Assembly: GCA_023374025.1 (NCBI GenBank)
Contig: SIJG01000026.1
Location: forward strand, 895,698 to 959,697
Reading direction: 5' to 3'
DNA: 64,000 bases
Source: Heterodera schachtii
Lineage: Eukaryota; Nematoda; Chromadorea; Rhabditida; Heteroderidae
Of this stretch, positions 58,786 to 64,000 are shown one piece after another. Under the pieces are notes generated by a model. The model worked only from the letters and a program-made list of their open reading frames with translations. It was not told where the DNA came from and did not search any database. The first letter of the stretch is position 1; the number at the start of each line of letters is the position of its first letter. The translations under genes were made by a program, and so were the position numbers.

Positions 58786-59937
58786 ACAGTGACAATCGGT
58801 GCTGATGTAAAAAAATGATGTTATATGAAGCAATTTATTAGGTTTTCTGAAATTATTAATTATTAGTTTCTAAAAAAATGTTTTATATGTCTTATTAAAT
58901 TCTTGTTCCATACGGCTCTCTCGTTTGTTGGGGACCGATGAAGCATATTTTATAATTATTTATTGCATAAAAATCTCGTGTCTCGTGCGAAAATAAATTA
59001 TTTACCTTATTTATCATTTCTTTTCTCCGAAAAAATAAATTTTTTTGTATTTTATAAGTTAAATTTGGAAAATAATTACTGAATAACTATTAAGTATGTT
59101 TTTTTCTTCTTTTATTCTTTTTATTAATGTTTATATGTACTTTCTCTTGTAAAAAAAATTAACTTAAGTATGTCGATTTTCATGATAATAAAATTAATTT
59201 ACTTATAATTGTTTTTTAATTATTAATGTAATTTGTAATATTGCGCTTATGCGCATTTCTTTAACTATCGATCAGAGATTTATGCGTTCGTTTTTAATTT
59301 AATATATTACGGATTTAAATATTTTTTTGTTTATGTTTCGGAATAAAAATTTAATATTATATTTTTTTGTAAATTTTATAAAATTTGTATTGTATTATGA
59401 AGGTTTTAAAAGTTTTAAGATTTATTATTAAAATAAAACACTTTAGTATATCCATAAATTGTTATTTTTACATTCCACTTTGTTTTTCTTTTTTTTCTAT
59501 TTTAATTAAATGCATTTTTATGTGAATTAATTGAAAAAAGCGTGCCGCAAAAAAAAGTGATTTTAAAAGCAAATAAATTCGGTTGGCTTTTAATTTTTTG
59601 GGCCCGATTTGATGAACATCATTGAATAATTTTTCATGTAAATATAGGAAATATCAAAAAAAAAAATTCAGGTTTCCGAAAATTTAGTGCCTATGCCATC
59701 CCTGATACACAATATTATTCATTATAAATTTAGAAAAATCGCTAAAAAATTTTTCTAATTTTTAATCCTTGAAATTCTCATAGAAAAATTTTTCTAAGAT
59801 TTTTTTTTTAAAAATTTGAAGTTTATAATTGAAGATGTCATTTATTTACGCCTGAAGTGAAATAGAGCAGAAATTTAACACTTGGCCCGCTTTTTGGTCA
59901 ATCTTGGAGTTGAAACATATGTGAAAATTAAAATTTT

Positions 59938-60021
59938 TACCACCCGGAACCCGGTCCCGGGCCCGGCAATTTGAAAACCCGGGTTGACCGGGTTTTGAGA
60001 GGCCGGGCCCGGAACCCGGTT
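59938..60021. mobile_element. CCGG-rich transposon fragment
   Basis: Dense ACCCGG, CCCGGGCCCGG and GACCGGGTT words stand in an A/T-rich background. They are similar in style to 42190-42371 and 42960-43068. No terminal repeats were seen. Confidence 0.4.
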
Positions 60022-62096
60022 AAAATAAAATTTTTTTATTTATTTTCAAATTGTTCTTTATCTTTTTTTCAAGCATATTTTTGTTTTCAAATTTCATTCT
60101 TTTTACTTATTTCTTATTTATTCAATTTTATAAATAAATAAATACAATATATTTCGTATATCGAAATCCTAATTTTTTCATATGAAGGTCTTCGAAAATG
60201 TTTTGCAAAATTGTCTTATTTTCTCACGAGCAGCTCCATGATCTCGTTTGTTTGATCAAGGATATTCATAAATCACATAGTAAAGAATGATATATTATTT
60301 TTATTTTTTTCAATTTTATTGTTTATCTTTGATACATATACTATATTATTAAATTTCAACTTTATATTAATTCAATTAAAAATTTCCTAAATTATTTATA
60401 AATTTATTTTGTTTTGAGTACATTATTTTTATTAATAAATTTTTAAAAAATTTCATAAAAATAGCATTATTGCATTATAGTATGATATTAAATTTATATT
60501 TATTTTATTCGCAATATATGATACTTTAATATTGTACTTAATCCTATTTTTAAACAAATTTAGATTGTTTATGTTAACGAAATAAACATTATTTTTCTTA
60601 AATTTAATTCTTGTTTAAAAAATGATTGTTTAATTATTAATTTAAATGCAAATTCAAATAACATTGAATTTTTATTTAATTCTTTAGGCATCTTTTTACA
60701 CATTTGTTAACATATGAAATAATTAAATTTTTAAGTGGCTTTAAACTTTTATCTGTTATTTCAATTGTAAAATTCGCTTAAAATTATATGAGGTATTAAA
60801 TTGATTCACTTTAATTTTTTATTATTGGATTAAACCAAAACTTTAATTTTCTTTTTTTATTTTTGTGAAATTTTTGGTCATAATGCAATTTGAATTCCAT
60901 TCTTCTTATATTGTTATATCTATACATTTTAATTTCTTTACATTTCTCATACCCTATTCAAATATATTTTTTGTTTTATTTGCATTACATATACATATTA
61001 ATTAAAACTAATTTAATTTAATCTCGAGATTGAGCAGCAATCGCGCTGTTCTTCCATTTGCGTTTATTATTTTTTTTGCATATTATAAAATTAATTTCAA
61101 ATAAATTTTATTTCCTTAAGGAATATATTCATCTGTAACAATCACATTTTGGAGAAATTTTAGAATTAAGCTTCTTTTATGAATTGACAAGGTTCTTTAA
61201 CGACTTTTAAATTTAAATCAAGAAATTAAATTTTACATTTAATTATTAATATTTTTCTTGTTTCAATTAGACATATTATTTTCGCCATTTTAATTCTATC
61301 ATAAAATTTAAATCAAAAAATAATAGTTTCATGCTTTTTTGGTGAAACTTTGAGAAGTTTTTTATTATGTATTAAAATATATTTTAATTAATTTATCTTA
61401 AAATATTGTATATATATTTTTTGTATTCAATAATTTTCTTGGTGCTTATCTAAAGTAAACAATTTGTTGAAGTCCCATTGAATAATAATTATTTATTACA
61501 ATAAATTAAATTACTGAATTATTCATTTAATTTTTTAAAAATAATATAAATATGTTTTTTAAACTCTTGGTTATTTCCTTGTTTTCAAACCATTTCTTGT
61601 TGAAGTCATTTATAATTAATAATTTAGAAAATTTTGATTTATGCAATGGATGAATTAAATGGATGCCATAGAGAATATTTGATTAGGTTCATGTTTTTCT
61701 AAATATCTCTGCGTACTCTTGCGTAGTGCTATTTGTTGTTCGACAAGTATTTATTCAGTTGATTTCGTATTTTATTCATCTAATTAATTTGTATTCTTTT
61801 AATTTATATTTTCATAATATTTTATAAATTTTTGTTTAATGTTTTTCTTCGCCTAAAAATATTTTAATTTTTCTTGATTTTAATTAAAAATTATTTTATT
61901 ACTTTAAATAATAATGCATTTCCCCTGGCATTGCGCAATTTTTCTTAGCTACGTTAATCTGCTGAACATCTATTTATTTTTACTTTAATTGCCATACTTT
62001 AAAAATTATTTTACTTTATCATTCTTTATTATTTGATTATAATTTATCGCTTTAACTGCTACCGAAAATTCCCGAGTTGCAAAGATTCAAAGTTTT

Positions 62097-62127
62097 CCGG
62101 CGTTGCCTATCGCACCGCAGAGCCCCA
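62097..62127 (-). repeat. GC-rich hairpin module, decayed minus-strand copy
   Basis: On the minus strand it reads GGGGCTCTGCGGTGCG, then ATAGGCAACGCCGG, then AAAACTTTG. This is recognisable as the family stem with several changes that weaken pairing. Confidence 0.5.
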
Positions 62128-64000
62128 AAATCTTATAATAATATTTAAAATTAGGTTGCTTTTAAGCAAAATTTATGGGTAATTTTTTTTTCCTTTTCAT
62201 AGTGACGCGTTTAATATGTTCTGATAAGTAATTACGGCTTTAGTGTAAATATCTATTTCATAAAATAAAAATTAATTTTGTTCATTTGTTTTCTAATTAT
62301 TTCTTTTTGCATTGGATAATTTTTAAATATATTTAAGTGAATTTAAAACATTATTTATAATATTTTTTGATTTTTTAGAGACGCATTATAAACACATATT
62401 TATTTGAGTATTTTATGTATGAATTGATTAAATAACAATTAAAATAATTAATTAAATGTGTTGTATGTTCTAACTTTTTTGAATCTTTGTTTTATAGAAA
62501 AATAATAATCGCAAAGCTTTATTTTTTTAATTACTAGTTTATTAATTATCAAAATTTCTTTTTTAATTAACATTAAAAATTTGTTGCTTTAGGGCTTCCT
62601 ATGTTTAGCAATTCCATAGTTCCAAGCGCGATCGCTCAGCTCAAATTCTAGCTGATCCAAATGTTCCTCTAAATATTTTCATAAATTGAATACAATCTTG
62701 TTTATTAATCTCGAATTTGGGTAATTAAATCGTAATGCGAAAAGCAGTGTAATTTTTTATATCAATATTTATAAGATTAAGCATTTTAATCTTTTTTTAC
62801 AATTAATTTTTTATTTTTTTATCTCTATAAATCTTTTGTTTAAATTTACCCGTAACCTTTAAACTACACTCATATACAGAATGTTGATAATTTTTTTGTG
62901 AATTCAAATTGGTTTGCTGTAAATTGATTTATAAAATTGATTTCTTAAATTATCATAATGATAATTAATTTTTAGTTGTTTTTTTTATAAAATTAAATAA
63001 GATGTTTTAGTTATATATATATGAATTGATTGAATAAAATATAAAAAAATTAAATAAATTATGTTCTACCTTATTTTGAATCATTCATAATTTAATTTAA
63101 AAAAGTATTTTTTAATGTTTGTGGTTTTTTAATTTTTAAATATAGATTGTATTTTTATTTAATTTTTATTAATTTTTGTCTTCCAATTGACATAATAAAA
63201 TATTTGTTGATTAAAATCCCACTTTTTGGCGATTTTACAAATTCGGTGCAATATTTATTACACTAATATATTAATTTTTAAAATGATATTTTACACTTGA
63301 ACGTTTCAATTTGTTTAATCAAAAAACTATTTTTTAATTATTAATTAATTTTAGATTTTAATTTTGCTGTTTTGCTTTTGAATTATCTTACTTTATTGAA
63401 CATTAAGTATATAATTATATATGTGTATTGCTTTTGGATAATTAATAAAATTATATTTATTAATTAATAAATTATAAAATAAAAAAATATGTTTATCACT
63501 AGATTTTTATTCAAAAAGTTTTTTTTATTTCAATTAAAATTCTTTGTATTGTATTTTTAAACAATTTCATACCTTATTTTTTAAAAATTCTTATTTAATC
63601 ATTCCTTTGAGCCATCATTCATTGTTTCTCTCAATCTTTTTTTTTTATTTAAAATTCTTTTATTAACAAAAACCTATTTATGGATTTTGAGATTAATTAA
63701 ATCCACGTTTTACAATTTCATTTTAATTTTTTTTTCGTTCATGCAACAATTAACTGTTTAGCTATTATTTACATGTAATAACCAATTTAATTTGATCCAA
63801 GAAATTTTCAGATGGCGACAGTATTAAGGTATTTTGTTATTATCATCAATTAAATAGCACCAAGGTTAAGACTTAATTAATATCTTATTTATTTGATTTG
63901 TAATACATAAAATAATATAAATTTCAATTTATTTATGACTTAGGTAAAAAAATCATTATTTTCTTAAATTTTTTATGTATTAAAAAATATGCATTTGCAT

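Larger units (their letters stand above)
58312..64000. other. T-rich sequence with small repeat remnants
   Basis: The stretch is T-rich on the plus strand almost throughout. A possible hAT-like end (GGCACTAAATTTTCGG side, ending CCATCCCTG) lies at 59665-59694. The open frame 58290-58496 overlaps the MITE end and has no domain. No gene is recognised. Confidence 0.5.

Overview
This window looks like gene-poor, repeat-rich nuclear DNA of a eukaryote. The background is extremely A+T-rich (about four fifths by eye), there is no bacterial-style gene packing, and the recognisable proteins belong to eukaryotic retrotransposons. The DNA transposons carry terminal inverted repeats, target-site duplications and sub-terminal motif clusters. 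A nematode, possibly a plant-parasitic one such as a root-knot nematode, is my best guess. It rests on base composition and repeat style only; no host gene was recognised that would prove it.

Layout. 1-7438: A/T-rich sequence without genes. 7439-10838: the endonuclease part of a non-LTR (LINE) element joined directly to a broken Ty3/Gypsy pol (reverse transcriptase, RNase H, integrase), followed by a polypurine tract and a 3' LTR. 10839-16045: A/T-rich DNA, then a three-fold duplicated block whose core is a 400-bp fold-back element. 16046-25422: sparse sequence with one GC-rich island (17140-17490), two copies of a GC-rich hairpin, and two members of a TTCGACAG-motif transposon family. 25431-26609: a complete hAT-type non-autonomous element with 8-bp target duplication, carrying two hairpin modules and a tRNA-like pol III promoter. 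31850-33160: a nest of element remnants. 35723-38628: a diverged direct duplication. 41640-43068: a possible membrane-protein exon, a duplicated GC-rich stretch and CCGG-rich element ends.

45499-50565 is the richest part. It holds a candidate 5' LTR, a leader, a broken gag gene with a CCHC zinc knuckle, and nine same-strand copies of a 19-bp motif whose core would fold in RNA as a C(UGCG)G tetraloop hairpin. A second complete hAT-type element is inserted in the leader. At 49136-49782 two coding-like blocks with splice-like borders and a poly(A) signal run on the minus strand, and at 50940-51062 there is a short GC3-rich open frame on the plus strand. 52430-53990 is a 208-bp satellite organised as a three-unit higher-order repeat of 625 bp. 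56024-58311 holds the end of an IR/DR-type Tc1 element, a truncated hAT copy and a complete TA-flanked MITE. The remainder is A/T-rich.

Two patterns cut across the annotation. A GC-rich hairpin with conserved flanks (ten copies) occurs inside unrelated transposons and alone. The A/T background also switches repeatedly between A-rich and T-rich domains many kilobases long. No intact protein-coding gene was found; every coding region listed is broken, partial or tentative.
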